This document shows positions 1-12,962 of a DNA stretch of 64,000 nucleotides, piece by piece; position 1 is the stretch's first letter, and every line of letters begins with the position of its first letter. This stretch comes from Escarpia spicata (taxonomy: Eukaryota > Annelida > Polychaeta > Sabellida > Siboglinidae): positions 18,797,658 through 18,861,657 of the forward strand of contig OZ023208.1 of the NCBI GenBank assembly GCA_963995525.1. The letters are read 5' to 3'. Under the pieces are notes generated by a model, which saw only the letters and a program-made list of their open reading frames with translations, had not been told where the DNA came from and searched no databases. The translations under genes and the position numbers were made by a program.

Positions 1-706
1 ATCATAGTAGCACTAGCAATACAAATATATATAGATAATTTTATCAGCAATCTCATGCCTGATGCCCAAATTATTAACAATCTTCTATGGAAATTACTTA
101 GTGGACTTACCATATGTCACCTACCATCCACATGCTAAGCAAATTCATATCATTGAACTAACTACCATTTGAAACTAACATCAAGAAAGATAATGTATTA
201 AAAACTAACAAGTATGTCGCACTAATCCATGATGTAAACAATAACGGAATAAAATCAGAATTAACATGCATTGAAATAGGTTGCAGAGGCTATGCATCTG
301 AACCCAACAAATCCAAGACTGACAACCTCCTTAAAATCTCTTGGAATATAACCACCAACAAAACAACTAATTCAATCGTATGCTTGTCTAAACTAGCCCT
401 GCTAACGCCATTCACCCTTTCTAAATGTAAAGACGAACCACACTGGTTTGACCCAAGACTAATTAAAATATGATGACCATCACCCTAATATGACAATAAT
501 TACAAAATAAAATTTCCCTCAACAGCAAGTAATCCTACATAAATGTGTTCATTTTCAATACGACTTACTTTAACCGTTAGTCATTATTTACCTTAGCCTG
601 CTACAATATACTACTATACATAGCTATTTACTGTATTCACACGTGTACTTGGGTTATCGTTTCACACTTTATTGTATTCTACTGTATGAATAAAGTGATA
701 CTCTCT
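1..706. other. AT-rich sequence, no gene seen
   Basis: I see no open frame with protein-like composition, no convincing exon flanked by splice signals and no clear repeat array in this stretch. Confidence 0.5.
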
Positions 707-796
707 CACTACAGAACAAATTATAATGGTTCCACTTAAGTTATCGTAATGTATAGATACAATGTTTGTTGCACCATCATAATTTGTTCTGTAGTG
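707..796. repeat. 90-bp inverted repeat (hairpin or MITE-like)
   Basis: The left arm CACTACAGAACAAATTAT (707-724) is an exact reverse complement of the right arm ending GTTCTGTAGTG (779-796). The arms are 18 bp with a loop of about 54 bp. The shape fits a very small MITE or a foldback element; no obvious target-site duplication was found. Confidence 0.6.
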
Positions 797-943
797 CAAA
801 ATTACCAATATTTGCCTTATTCCAGATGTTTACATGTTTAATGGTAAACAATTTATATAAAAGAATGGTGTCGTTATAGAACCGATTTTTATATGTCATT
901 TATTTACAACGTCAGATGTTTATTTGAGCCTAATTTATTTCAG

Positions 944-1111
944 GTCTCTCAGGTGGGCTGCATACATACAGTTTACCTGGTGGATCCATGGCAAGCTGGG
1001 ACGAAGGTACAGAGAGTTCTACCAGCATGCGCCAGCCATAGAATAAGATCAAGGTTCCCTGCCCCCGATGGGGGACAACACGAGGGATACCACCCTGGAC
1101 TTGAAAACTAA
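944..1111 (+). pseudogene. P2X7 C-terminal-like domain exon, frameshifted
   Basis: An acceptor-like TTTATTTCAG precedes base 944. One frame reads LRWAAYIQFTWWIHGKLG; the next frame continues RVLPACASHRIRSRFPAPDG and stops at 1111 after YHPGLEN. Together they match the motif order of the P2X7 C-terminal-like domain common in invertebrate and fish proteins (YRQFxxWxHGxLG, then RVIPxCVVxxIRxxFP). The frame changes near 1000-1012, so this is a decayed copy, an extra tiny splice, or a sequencing error. Family motifs are from memory; the two frames and the break are seen. No other exon of the same gene was recognised upstream. Confidence 0.6.
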
Positions 1112-1163
1112 ACTAGACAATGTACATGTGACCTATGAAGGTGTAGGTGGGTGGTGGCAGTAT

Positions 1164-1466
1164 TTACTGTTTCTTTACAAATTTACTGACTCTTGCTGCC
1201 AGCAGATCCTCCTTCTCTGGTTTTGGGACATCTGCCCCAGTGACTGTGATCGGATGCAGTGTGATATTTCTTTATAAACACATCTGTCACTCAATCCGTG
1301 AGCATTTGTAGGTGGGTATGTGGGTTCACCTGCTGTGGTCTGTTATGCAGCACCCATTGCTTGCGTCTTTTGGACACCATGACACCAGTCTCAACAGGTT
1401 TGTCTGGGCTGGGACGTGGTCGGTAGTTCCACGCCAGAGCAGACAGCATCAATCTAGCTTTCATTC
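1164..1466 (-). pseudogene. 3' part of a broken THAP-type gene
   Basis: A good acceptor (CTTCACTGTAG) precedes base 1466. The frame reads MKARLMLSALAWNYRPRPS and later SKRRKQWVLHNRPQQ, then HLQMLTD, a TGA stop, VTDVFIK, a frame change, and ITVTGADVPKPEKEDLLAAR followed by KFVKKQ and a TAA at 1166-1164. The pattern (MRAR, LAxLxxNxN, basic stretch, final PxPxKExLxxxxxSRF-like end) is that of the C-terminal segment found in many invertebrate THAP or YqaJ-type unknown proteins. A GTGAAC donor at 1329-1324 is possible, but the reading continues beyond it, so one stop plus one shift is the simpler view. It probably belongs with the THAP exon 1 kb upstream on the same strand. Confidence 0.5.
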
Positions 1467-2425
1467 CTACAGTGAAGAATAGTACATGCAGTATTCTAAT
1501 AAAATGTCTGCAAACAACTGGTGTAACACACCAGTCTATATGTTGTTAGTAAGCTGCTGTTATTTACCTTATGCCTGTAGCATTCAGTGAACTTTAAAAT
1601 GCTTTTCCTGTGTACTGTAGGTTGTTTTTAGTAACAATACAATGGCCAATCATGGTAATCGTACTGGTACATTAGTAAAACGATACCGATCCTTACAAAT
1701 AACATCACATAATTTATTATAACTTGTTTTTTCTTCTTAATTTCTGTATCTACTGTATATACAGTCACTGTATTTTGATATCATGTTTTGATTTTATATT
1801 TCTTTAATTAAATTGGTGATAATGGCACAAGTGCTCTTATTTATTTCATTACAGACAATTGCACAATTTCACAGTAAACATAATAAGCTATCATAATCTG
1901 GCATAAAAAACAGTTTAGTATTTTTTTCTACAAAAAAACCCACTTTCATCTAGGTTGTATCCCCTTAACTAAAATTGAGTAACATTATGTAATTTTACTA
2001 AATACAAATTTTAAACGTTTTACAATAGAGTATATAGTGATATTCTTCGTCACATAAACAGTAGTCTCACATAATTATATACAAAGTCCAATTATATAAC
2101 ATCACAACATAAATGATAGTAAATGATATATGACAATGTCTAATGCAATATTATTGGATACAGAACGTTTTTTTTTAATTTAACACAAAATACAGTAAGT
2201 TTTGCAATGTTATTATAAACGACAATCATTCCAGCCCATGTTAATCCGTTACTGTAATATCGCTCACGCGACTTGATTGCCGTTAACTTTTGCTATTCGG
2301 CTATCTTCTAAACTCTTTATGGTGCAATATAGTACATTATGGTACTGGTATAGCTTGCCTCCAGCATATCTTGCATCTCAAATGTCAACAGATTATAATT
2401 GGATACCAAGTAACTCGGTACTAAC

Positions 2426-2767
2426 CTTCTTGCGATCGATTTCTCGGCGGCGGCGCGTTTGATCGAAAATATGCGTCGCTTCGACGGCTGAGGTCCGTGA
2501 CTAAATATCGTAGGCACTGCACCTGGCTTCAAACATCGACGTCGGCGACGTTTTGTCGGATCTTGTGTCATTAACTGACGATATAGATTTCCTTCGAAGC
2601 ACGTTTCTTCAAAATGATCTGAACATAGTGCGTTGTATTTCGAAGGCTTCCAACCAGCCCGTCCACAGTTGTGAATCCACTATTTCACTTCTGGCTCATA
2701 TATCATTATCCTTCGCTGTACTATTGTTACAACCGTATGTAGAGCAGTATGGCACATTGCAAGTCAT
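2426..2767 (-). pseudogene. THAP zinc-finger domain exon, damaged
   Basis: From the ATG at 2767 the frame gives MTCNVPYCSTYGCNNSTAKD and hits TGA at 2698-2696. A second frame then reads WIHNCGRAGWKPSKYNALCS, DHFEETCFEG, and later LKPGAVPTIF, ending at a GTTAGT donor (2425-2420). The THAP signature is clear: C-x4-C, the invariant W and P, C-x2-H (CSDH) and the closing AVPTIF. Missing is the FHRFP block expected between NNSTAK and the W; in its place are a frame change and a TAG just before the W. THAP domains bind DNA and often come from P-element-like transposons. CpG-rich sequence around it suggests an old first exon. Either a pseudogene or a gene with assembly errors. Confidence 0.65.
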
Positions 2768-3289
2768 GTTTTCACTGGTAAGCTCAACTTATACTAATAT
2801 AACGAACCGCATCCCATGAACATGAACCAACTACACGAACTACACAAGACAGTGTGTCGTACACGGCAAAAATAATGCTGCTCGTTCATTGGTTGCTTTC
2901 GGCCAAATGAACGCGTCATCAGTAAGATGGCAGTCTACATGTTATCGCAGATTTTGTTAGAATCTTCCACTTAGACTACATTCCGAGTAAACCACTGAAC
3001 TTAAAATTGTGATTGTAGATGCAAATGGTTTGTTTGTGCTAACTCTTTTAGGTGCTGAACACCACAACGTTGCCTTTTGTTTTCCTTTAACCAATAGACA
3101 CCACAGCCACACCATTTTATAATAATTAAATGAACATCAAAATAAACTTGTAATTATAGAAATAATGGGCACTGTGACCAATTAAAGATTAGTCAAGGTC
3201 TCAATGGAACAGTGGCACTAGGCTGCAGAGTTTACTTATGGTGTTGACTTTGTGGCGCATTAAACAAAATCTACTGTTGGGGGTGGTTT
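2768..3289. other. No gene seen; possible upstream region of the THAP locus
   Basis: Some CpG dinucleotides occur just upstream of the damaged THAP exon (2800-2960), which would fit an old promoter. No motif stands out and no exon is visible. Confidence 0.3.
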
Positions 3290-3680
3290 CAAGGGCCCTT
3301 CTCAAAACCACATCACTAGTTAATGTAACTTTTGCACTTTAGGGGCCCCTTACAATGATTCAATCAAATACAGATTTCTTGTATATAGTGGCAGCACCCT
3401 AAGATACACCTATGCAAAATTAGAAAAAAAGTTGAACAGTTTTTGAAAAAATAGGCCAAATGTTAAATTTTTACCAGTTTTGGGGTCCTTGGAGGCCTTA
3501 GGGAGCCCTTAAAATGATTCAATCAAATACAGATTGTGCATAGTGGCAGTGCCCTAAGATATGTCTATGCAAAATTAGAGAAAAAGTTGCTGAACGGTTT
3601 CTGAGATACGGCAGCTAACGGCGGACGCAGAGTGATGGCAATAGTCCCTTGGACCTTTGGCCAAAGGACTAATAATCAAT
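3290..3680. repeat. Two diverged direct repeats of about 180 bp
   Basis: The phrases AATGATTCAATCAAATACAG, TAGTGGCAG, CCCTAAGATA and TATGCAAAATTAGA occur in the same order at about 3353-3430 and again at about 3512-3585. The second copy is followed by a GGACGCAGAGTGATGGCAAT tail ending near 3673. It looks like a dispersed repeat with an internal duplication. I cannot name the family. Confidence 0.6.
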
Positions 3681-4695
3681 AAAACAAAATTGTAATTTGA
3701 TAAAAACAGTGGAAGTGCTGAACAAAAAAGTGTAATTGGTTATAAATTAATTTATAACAAATCTGAATATATTAAACAATTCATCATCTTCTCTAAAAGT
3801 ACGTTTTGGTGTTGAATATGTCTGTGTTCACATTCTATTATTTCCATACGGAACTAATAATTGGTATTGGTTATGTTTAAGGTGAAATTAGAACGCCGTA
3901 ACTGGTATATAATTGGAACTGATATAATGTAATTGACCCTAGGTGTGCAAGCAATCAGTGGCAGGTGTGTTTCTAACTCAGTCCTGCACAGGTGGAAGGC
4001 CACACCTGTAAACAGTGGTTGTACATGTACCTGGTAAGTGGATTTCTAACCCTATTCCGCTAGATGTAATAGCGCAACATTAACCACTGTTGAGATGTAG
4101 CCCTGTTGGTGTAATCCTGCTACACCGCGGCCCAGTCCATTTACATATGTTGAAATACACACACTGACCACTTTCATCTATGATGCAAAGTTCTAGGACT
4201 TTACCCCATAAACCCTTAGAATTTTATCCCCTTGACATTACCTGCTGTGATGATAGCATTTGGAAGAATTACAATGTGACAACATTTTGGATTTGGATAA
4301 CAAAATGGAAACATGTAAACATAATGTTGTCAGTACATCACGATTATGTCACAAAAAACTACTCGTAATTTTAACACCCAACAACATATATTTTATGATC
4401 ACTAAATAAAACGTCCACAATATGTGACATAGCTCAATCATACAGAGTTAAATAAATATGAACTGTTATCTATCCTTATATTTATCTTTTTTGTAGATAT
4501 TTTGTATATCAAACAGCTGAATCAGCCAAACGATTTTCCCAGGACTAACATATACCTGGATATTGTAGGCATCCACACCTGTAATTAACTGGCACCCAGC
4601 CTATACAGTGACGGCTCAACACAGCACTCAACTAGACTTGACAACATAAACCACAGGTCTGGTGCTGAAATATAAGCTGCGGAAACAGTCTACAC
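3681..4695. other. No gene seen
   Basis: AT-rich sequence with only short frames of low-complexity composition. No splice-flanked exon or array was found. Confidence 0.4.
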
Positions 4696-5045
4696 ATTAC
4701 ACATGGGAGGGAAAGGAGGTAGCAGTGGTTGCACTGCGTACATGGGGATTTAGGTCTATACATATCGTAACCACATGCAAGCAGAAGTGTTGGAACCTGG
4801 TTGTGCTTGGGGGATCAGCCCCCCCAATATTTTGATAGGGGGTTGGAGATATGTTTAGCCTCCCAATATTTTGGTAAAGGGGTGCAGTTGGAGGTTTGGG
4901 TGAGCTTTGGGGGAGGTGCTGCAGTGCAGGTGGAGGTTTCTGGCACTGTGTACAGGCGGGGGGCCAGACTTGATGCGTACTATGTACAGGGGGAGGTGTC
5001 AGATCTGTGTACAGGAAAGGGGAGTTCTGATGATCAGGTGCATAT
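4696..5045. repeat. G-rich dispersed repeat, copy 1
   Basis: The segment around 4790-4910 (GGAACC, GGGGGAT, CCCCCCAATATTTTG, AGGGGGTTGGAGATAT, then GGAGGTTTGGGTG) reappears in the same order at 25985-26095. The rest, to about 5040, contains further GGGGAGGTG blocks with a rough internal periodicity. Class unknown; possibly a mobile element, judged only from having two copies. Confidence 0.5.
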
Positions 5046-7118
5046 ATAATGTCATTTGTAGATGACCCCACACTGGTAGCCGACAAACTAATAGCAAGTG
5101 AAGTGGCATGTTTGTTAACATTTCATTGTGAATGTGCTACAAGTGTCAGTTACAGAGCCCTGCAGATATCACACGAAGCTGCAATTACGATAGTGGATTT
5201 CCATGTTTTATGTAATTGTGCATTTTACAACAAATTAATTTTATTAACGTTTTATGACAACAATGAAATGGAAGTACCAGGTAACCACCAGTCACTGTAC
5301 TTCACTATGTGTAACACAGGTAGTGTTACATAGTGATACACAGGGTTTTTGTTAAGAGCCAGGACCCGGGTAATTGACCCGGCTTTGGTGATCTATGTAC
5401 CTGGTTATCGAGAACGGAGAAGCACCGGTTGATTTGCAAGAGTCTGCAAGACACCACTTTTGAGTGCCTTTGCGTTACAAATTGTGCTGCACAGCGTCTA
5501 TAAGTTCCATAAACAGTTCAATGCATCGATGATGATTACGACATATCAGAAGAAAACCGCGCGGTCAACATTTTTGTGTTAATAAACGGCACAGTCTATG
5601 TCCCAAATTTCTGGTTCGTGTTGTTCCTCTTTGTTTCCCGGAACTGGTTAATGCTTTCGGCTGCGGCTGGGCCGGTGTCAGTGATGCGTGGCATGTTTGC
5701 CACTGACACCGTCGTTTCAAAGTCCCGAAAGTGAAACTGTTTTTTTTTGCGGACTTTGGTTTGTATGATAGGTTTCTGATCTTTTTACAATTTGGCTTAT
5801 AGCCACACATTTTTATGTGTCAATATTGATTTAGTAGGCCCAAATAATGCTCCTGTTTGCATCAACCTGCGCTGTTATATCGCACTTTTCAAGCGCGTTG
5901 TGCGCTAACCCACGGCTGCAGCAGCACAGACCGACACAAACCGGAGTGCTATTTGGGCCTCAAAGGTGGCATAGAACGCAATATTTTATTCGTATTTTAT
6001 AACATCACATGCCTGAAACTATGTTGAATGATGGAAAAGACACACTGAGGTTTAAAATGTAGACAAATATGTAGGCCTAGTTATAATATATATAACAGGT
6101 GGCATTGAGTTGGGCTTGGTTTCTGCACAACTTATTTTACAAGATTCACATCCAAAGCTACACGCTAGAGATGGCATGTGGATTAGGAAGCTTTAGACTT
6201 ATCGAAATGCCAACGATTTTCACCTACGTATAAGCCGCCCCATCAAATATTTATAAATTATAATTTTAAACATGTTCACACTGCTTGAATTACACAATCA
6301 ACTTGCTAGATCCATTCAAAGTATCTTATTTGTATAATGATATATGTAATTCAGAAAGATTTAGCTATGCCTAGCGAACACAATGTTACAATCTTGTGTA
6401 TGTTGAAAACAACATATTGAGGGTAATAATAAATCTTGTTTTGCATTAATAGAAATGATAGACTGACAAACGTATAATTATCAGCTCAATGAACAGGGAG
6501 GGGAATTCATTTAGCAGTTATTGTTACGATGGACATGTTTCAATTATAAAGCTTATGATACCATTGTGAAACACTTAAATATTATGTTAAATATTTATTT
6601 TGATAGTTATTAATATTATGAAACCAACTTATGAGCACTTGAGGAAACAACCCTCCTATGTTTTGACTTGGAGCTAGATAAATCCTATTGATTCCTTGAT
6701 GCATGGATTCCATTTCCACCACAGTGGTAGGAGAATGAATGCACTCATAGCATTGTCTACAGACAGCAGTGTCTGTAAACTCAGAGATACACAGGCCTAC
6801 ATTGTATGGTGACTGGACCTTTTTTTACAATTAACACAGATGGAACTTAACTTACATAAGTTAAGAACACATTGTCTATGACTTAATAGTGTTACATCAT
6901 ATTATATACTATTGTATGCGTAGACTAATGGTCCGTGACTTCGCTACGAGCTGTCACTTGGTCAGGGCATGTTGTGTGGTTCCTGCTTTGGGGGTCATTG
7001 GTCCCTGCTTTCAGCACATTGAACAAAAACCCTCATAGGACATGCTAGATGATAAGACAAGCAGAGAACAAGGCAGATAAGTGAGACAACAGCCTCAGCT
7101 GAAGGCCTGAAACAACAA
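5046..7118. other. No gene identified; CpG-richer patch at 5480-5960
   Basis: The patch at 5480-5960 is richer in CpG than its surroundings and could hold an old promoter or first exon, but no frame there has a recognisable protein or a good donor. The remainder is AT-rich and unremarkable. Confidence 0.3.
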
Positions 7119-7345
7119 TAAAAAAGATAAGTTCTTGTATAGCACAGTATCCAGTCCTCAGGACTGTTCAAAGCGCTTTACACTTTACTCCCTGGCAGAC
7201 CTGTACAATCGAACACCATTTCAACTTCTCTGGGAAGCATTCAGCCATGTTGCAATTAATGTGCGAAGACTATTTGTACACAAATAACCATCATTGTCTA
7301 TAGCCAAGTACTCATTCATACAGCTGGACAGGTAACAGCAGGAGG
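7119..7345 (-). mobile_element. tRNA-derived SINE (family 1), head missing
   Basis: Matches the full copy at 32735-33074: tail (GATAAGTTCTTGTATAGCAC, CAGTATCCAGTCCTCAGGAC on the plus strand), AGCGCTTTACACTTTACTCC, and the TCTATAGCCAAGTACTCATT core. The tRNA-like head with its B box is lost after about 7330. Confidence 0.75.
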
Positions 7346-7514
7346 TGACAGCTGAACTACACACTGATGTCCCAATCCACTAGTGGTCCGGTCAAATGAC
7401 CTGGCTCACCCAAAAGGACACTGGCACACCATTGGGGTGTCCACATTCCTACTGTTCTGTATCTGTCGTGTGATCCGCAAACCTCAATTGTGTATCATGT
7501 TGATTTGGCTTATT

Positions 7515-7755
7515 TTCAGAGTTACATACTATTTACACTTGTTGTGGTATCATTGACTTCCCCTGGCATAGACACCAGACATAAGTGACCTACAGCTTTT
7601 AGTGTCTTCCAAACGACACAGGTAATGTGGGGTGAAAAAAATTGCCCATGGGTGGCAGGTAGACTCAAACCTTGGTCCTCTAAGTCTGAAAAGTCCATCA
7701 CTCTAATCACAATACTGCTGCATACAACTACATCACATAACAATCCTTGCCCCAC
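7515..7755 (-). mobile_element. tRNA-derived SINE (family 2)
   Basis: The minus strand shows a B-box-like GGTTTGAGTCT at about 7655-7665, then a body with ACTAAAAGCTGTAGGTCACT (about 7590). The same body, ACTAAAAGCTGTTGTTGACT, recurs at 56955-56980 after a similar B box. That shared order supports a SINE family distinct from family 1. Confidence 0.55.
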
Positions 7756-10700
7756 TTTGCAGATTCCCTTTTCAGACTCATGAAGGAAGGTAATCGTACC
7801 TCATACTGGATACATTCATACTTGCTTCCTTCACCAGAAGATCCACACACATCGAACACAGAATATTCATCCGCTCTTGATACAACAAATTTGCACATTC
7901 GTCATACAAAACATTTACCCACGGATTCTTGATACAAAATATTCACCTCTCCCCAATATAAATAACTAATTCCTACATATCATCCATACTTCATTTGAAA
8001 AATTAACCCTCACACCCAGTAGATCCACCCCTAATCAACATTGTTTACAGACACTCACGTGCATTCACCCCTACCCCATACCCTATACAAAGATTAATCC
8101 CTTGGTCATATAGACAATTTACCTGAGGTTTAGTCAGAGGATGTCCACTACAAACACAAGATTCACCTCCAAGCACTGTAGACTTCTAAGATCAGTAGTC
8201 CATTCAGAAATGAAAGCCGACTTTCAGAGGTATTCTTACAACTGTCAGCATTCAGGGACAGGACTTAAATGCCCTCACCTGGGAGAGCATGCTTGTGTAC
8301 TAGGACAAATGGGCTATTGAGACTAGGAAACAATCTAGCCACACAGGGGGGTGTGTGTAGCCAGCAGACCAAAACACAGTCAAACAGCAAGTAGATATAC
8401 TCGCGTTTCTCAGCACCAGACAATAATATTCATGACTACACTGGGCATTATTGGGCAAAAACGAAAACGTACAATCTCAGTTGCAGGGAGGTGCTGGTAA
8501 AAACATGAGCAGTCATTCTATTTGTGTCTGTTGGTGGGACTTGATGCACTTATTTCTATAGCAACTTCTACGTCTGCGTTTAACACAAAATGCCACTCTC
8601 ACTGAACTTGTTTTGCGATAGCATTTTATTTGTATTTTCACTCAGAATTATAACATAACTGTACACACAGAAATATCTACTAGCTGCACATAACTGTAGT
8701 TGCTGCTCGTAAAGCTCCGAACAAGCTGCTGTGTCACTTCAAATACCGATATGTTTTCTGTGTTTTTTGCAGCTGCCATTTTTATGTTACACCTTCTGTG
8801 GAGTTAAGATCACGACGCTGTCAGGCAAGGTCAGTGGCAGACCGTGAGGTGTGCCAGCAGACAGGAAGTTTTTATATCGTCAAAAACTTGGTGATCAATA
8901 AGACACACAACGCTAGAGCCATCACCTGTGGCGTGCCATTAAGGTGTACCCATTCAGTGTTCGTGAAATATGATTTACAACAAGTCGATAGCAGATAGCT
9001 GGTTGCTTCTTGTTTAGTCACTGCATACTCCTTTGCTCTAGGCCAAATGTTCTAGCAGAAACCAACAGTACAATCTCCCAGTAGACCTTCTAGATGGGGA
9101 ATTCATACTCACTGATATGCACCTGTCATATTTATTCTATTAACACTACCTATAATAATATAACAGTTTGCATAGATCTGTTTATAAAAGGCTGAGTAGT
9201 CCATTACTGAAATTACCACTCCTACTGAAGTGACAAACATTATAAATTTGGCATGCCACCTAAAGCCATGTTGTGGTCTGAGAGAAAGGAACCTCAGAAA
9301 ACAATATCTGTTGGATGGCTGCACATAAGAACTGTTGCCTAAAAAAAAACCAAAAATTCAGCATCGGTTTTCATTTTCTGACTGAACATTACGCATCTCA
9401 AATAATAAAAAAGGTGGATTTACCAAGAACTACCAGGTTACAAAATCAATAGGTTGTCACAACCAAGTGACAATGTATTCTGAAGACCAGCCATTTAAAA
9501 AAATAAAAATCCATATTTTAGACTTGTGGTTTAAAGCTGTATAATATATGATTGGTTAATTGGCCTACATGGCATTTCTAATGCATGTGAGTGTCGAGAT
9601 GTATTGAGGCTCTGAAACATATCTATATCAAACAAAATCCACTATTTTTTTCTAAAAACTGCCTAGCAGCATCAAACCTATTTGCTCTTTGACTGCTGAA
9701 AGTTATTTATAGAATAGACATGTCACTTCAATACAAATTGTGTGTATACAATATGGATTTTTATTTTGGGAATAAAAATTTATCCCACTGTAATATGGAT
9801 TTGCTTGGAATGTACAAAGCTTTGTAAAGTGCATATTTTCTTGTGCTCATTACACGCTGACAGGTATAAACTTGACAGACAAACTTAATGTTGTCAAACA
9901 GCAAATACTTTTGATGTGTGGTAGATTTCTGACAAAATGCAGATTATACATGATGTAGGTTATTTAGTTGCTGTGTAAATGGAAACACTCAACTGGAACA
10001 TGAATGATATAGGCCAGTTAGCCAACGAAAAATGTAATATGGATTTACACAGAATTTCAAGAACAAATATGGACTCATCAAAGAAAATGTGGCATGTCTA
10101 TAGTCGTTCAATGTTATGCTTTTGTGATAAACAAACACAAGAAAATATGTACATTATCACAATTTGTTTGCTTTAAGAAACAAGCCTGTATTAAAACGGG
10201 ACACAGCCATATTATTTTGAAAATTGCATCAGTGCGATGTGGCTGGTCCGAGTTTGATACATGCGACTAAATATCAGTGTCATACTTGTGCACATGTGCT
10301 GCCACGCTGAGTTGTAATAGCCCACAAGAGCTAATGACCAGCATGCTGTGATATAATTATAAATCACCGTGTTATACACACTACAGGTGAAAACATGGCT
10401 GAACATGTGTAGTGTGCTGTATCAGCAACTAGTAGTACCACGCTATGCTTTTTAAAACAGATGGTTAGTTATGAACCTCAAACACAATTTGCCCCTAGAA
10501 GCAGGGTGTAGGTGTTCTGAGCCTGACATCTGGGTCATTAAGCAGGAATGACTCAAACATATAGGGTGTTGTTGGAGGGTTCACAACCCTAACCTTCTGC
10601 AAGGATGGACATTATCAAATGAAAATGCCTACAACAACAGCACATGCATTGAAGTTACAATTCTTACCTCCTGGAGGGAAGCCAGGGAGGCAATGGGTAC

Positions 10701-12962
10701 TAGGATTAAACATTTCTGAAGCTTCAGGAATTCCAACAATTAATCATGGACTCTTTCCCAGATGTCTTACCAACACCCAAATTAATACCACTTTAAAGAC
10801 ACCAGTCTGATCAGAATGTTTTTTGCTGAAAATAACAATTAGAATTATTCTGCTGAAATATAACCTGTTGTTGATGACATTTCTACACAATTTGTGCATC
10901 AAATTAAGCATTAAAAATGTTTTCATTCGAGTTTAAAATGCTGCAAAGGATCTGATTTGACCAATTATTTAATATGGGACACAACCCCCATGCTATGGAG
11001 AGGGTGGGTTAGTATTTACTGTGTTTGAAATGGTCTGTTGCAGGGCAACTTAGTGGTGGTGGACTGGATCTGCCTTTGTATACACAGTATAGCTGTAGTT
11101 CCTAGAACAAGACACCTATACTAGATATACACAAAGTCCTTGGAGTAATCCCCCCAGCTGTTGATCACCATTAATGCCTGATGTTTGCAAATGGGTTTCT
11201 ACTCTCAATTTGAGAAATGTACCAAACAGTGAACCGAACACTGCTCTGGCATGACAGACTCCATTCAGTACAAGACATCAACACCACAGGTGTAAGTGCA
11301 GCAATTACAGGCACTAGCACTAATTAGTAACACCTGTAAATATAGTCTAGCATTTTAGTTGTGGCTACAAATGCATGAGCTGGAGGGAGAGAGAGCACTC
11401 AAATGCAGAATGTCATAAACAAAATATTAACGACCGAATCAGACCAACACACACAGGTATTTGTTTTTACGATCACCTAACTTGTAAGTAATGACATGTT
11501 GTGGAATGACGCTGGCACAGCTGGGCTTACCTACAGTTGTTGTAAATATTGAATGTTGACAGACAACAGTACAGATATCTGTGCCAGGAGTTGGCAGGCC
11601 TGGTATCACTCTGACCGACCAGTCATGAAACTACAAGGCTCTACTATTGCCAGTCTTCCTGGGCACACAAGCTTGACACATGTGAGTAATGTCAAGGCAG
11701 ACATGTCACAGACTTACCTTCCCCATGACAGCGCCAGCAATCACACCAGTGTCATGCACGTGTCCTTACTAAGGGACAATACACACAATCCAGTGTCTGT
11801 GTCACATGTATATTCCGAACAGTCACTGGACATCAACTGGATAGTGTCTGACCACCTGTCATCAAACTGCAACTGTCCCACAAATGCACCAGTGGTTCTC
11901 TCCAAACAGATTGGACTGTCCCACCACAGACAGGCACTGTGACACAGTGGGCATAGTCCACTCTGATTAATAGGGACATCAGGCTGTTAACTAATTATCA
12001 AACTCCCTAGCATGGATCTGCTGAAACTAACTACTGGCTTACGGAATGCACAACAGTAGAGCTGTACTCAGCTAAGACACTGATGTGTACAGACATGCAG
12101 GGGGTGGGAAGACTGATAATGATTTGTTTGGGTTATCACCCCTCCTGGAATGTTGTCACACACCCATGTAGGTCAGAGATGGCAGTGGGTAGAACAGTGT
12201 TCAATGGCTATCCACCCAACACCTATTAACCCTTTATGCACCAATTAATTGCCATTTACAATCACCCTGATTTTAAAAATATCCCAGGTAATCAGTGAAT
12301 GAGTGTACTCAGCCATTAACCCTTTGCAACCCAAATAAATATCCACAAAAAGCAATATTAATTTTGTAGAAAGCTCTGCATGGGGAAGGGATGATAGACA
12401 ATTAATTGCAATTAATATACACGTAACGATTAAAGGAATATAAAACACATCTGGCATCAGATGTTACACTTTTGCCATTACAAAAATAATAACTACATAT
12501 ATTTTCAGTCATATGATAAGAATGTTGTTATAATATTTCAAATTCTTTCAGATTTAGAACACCATACAAAACACATCTTGTAATAAAATAATAATGTTAT
12601 AGTTTGCATCTTTGGACCACTGACCTCTGATCTACAAATTGATGATGTATTTCAAAATGTATAAACATCGTAGTTATTTAGAGTTATTTACTTTTTCCAG
12701 TAGATACATTCAGTGGTCGGCCATCCACCAGGAGGCGCCACAGTGGAGTTACAATCGATTTATTGACAAATTCTTATTTGCTGCATTCATTGTCACAATT
12801 GACGACAGCAGAAATGACATGGTCAGCAAAAAACAAATTTAGGATCAAAGTACTGTAATTGATGATAAGTATAGCCATTGGACTGTTGCTAGTGATTTAT
12901 ACTTATTCTATCACAAGGGTATTTTGAACCACAGACACTGTACACCTTTCACACCATTCATA
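7756..12962. other. 5.2 kb without a recognisable gene
   Basis: Several open frames up to 129 codons exist (for example 11553-11942 on the plus strand) but their composition is not protein-like and they lack splice context. AT-rich stretches recur, including several near-copies of AATATGGATTT between 9750 and 10080. No transposon ends or tRNA-like segments were seen. Confidence 0.4.

Noticed and set aside
11553..11942. 129-codon plus-strand frame as a gene
   Set aside because: Composition is Ser/His/Thr-rich with internal degenerate repeats, no splice context, no recognisable motif.
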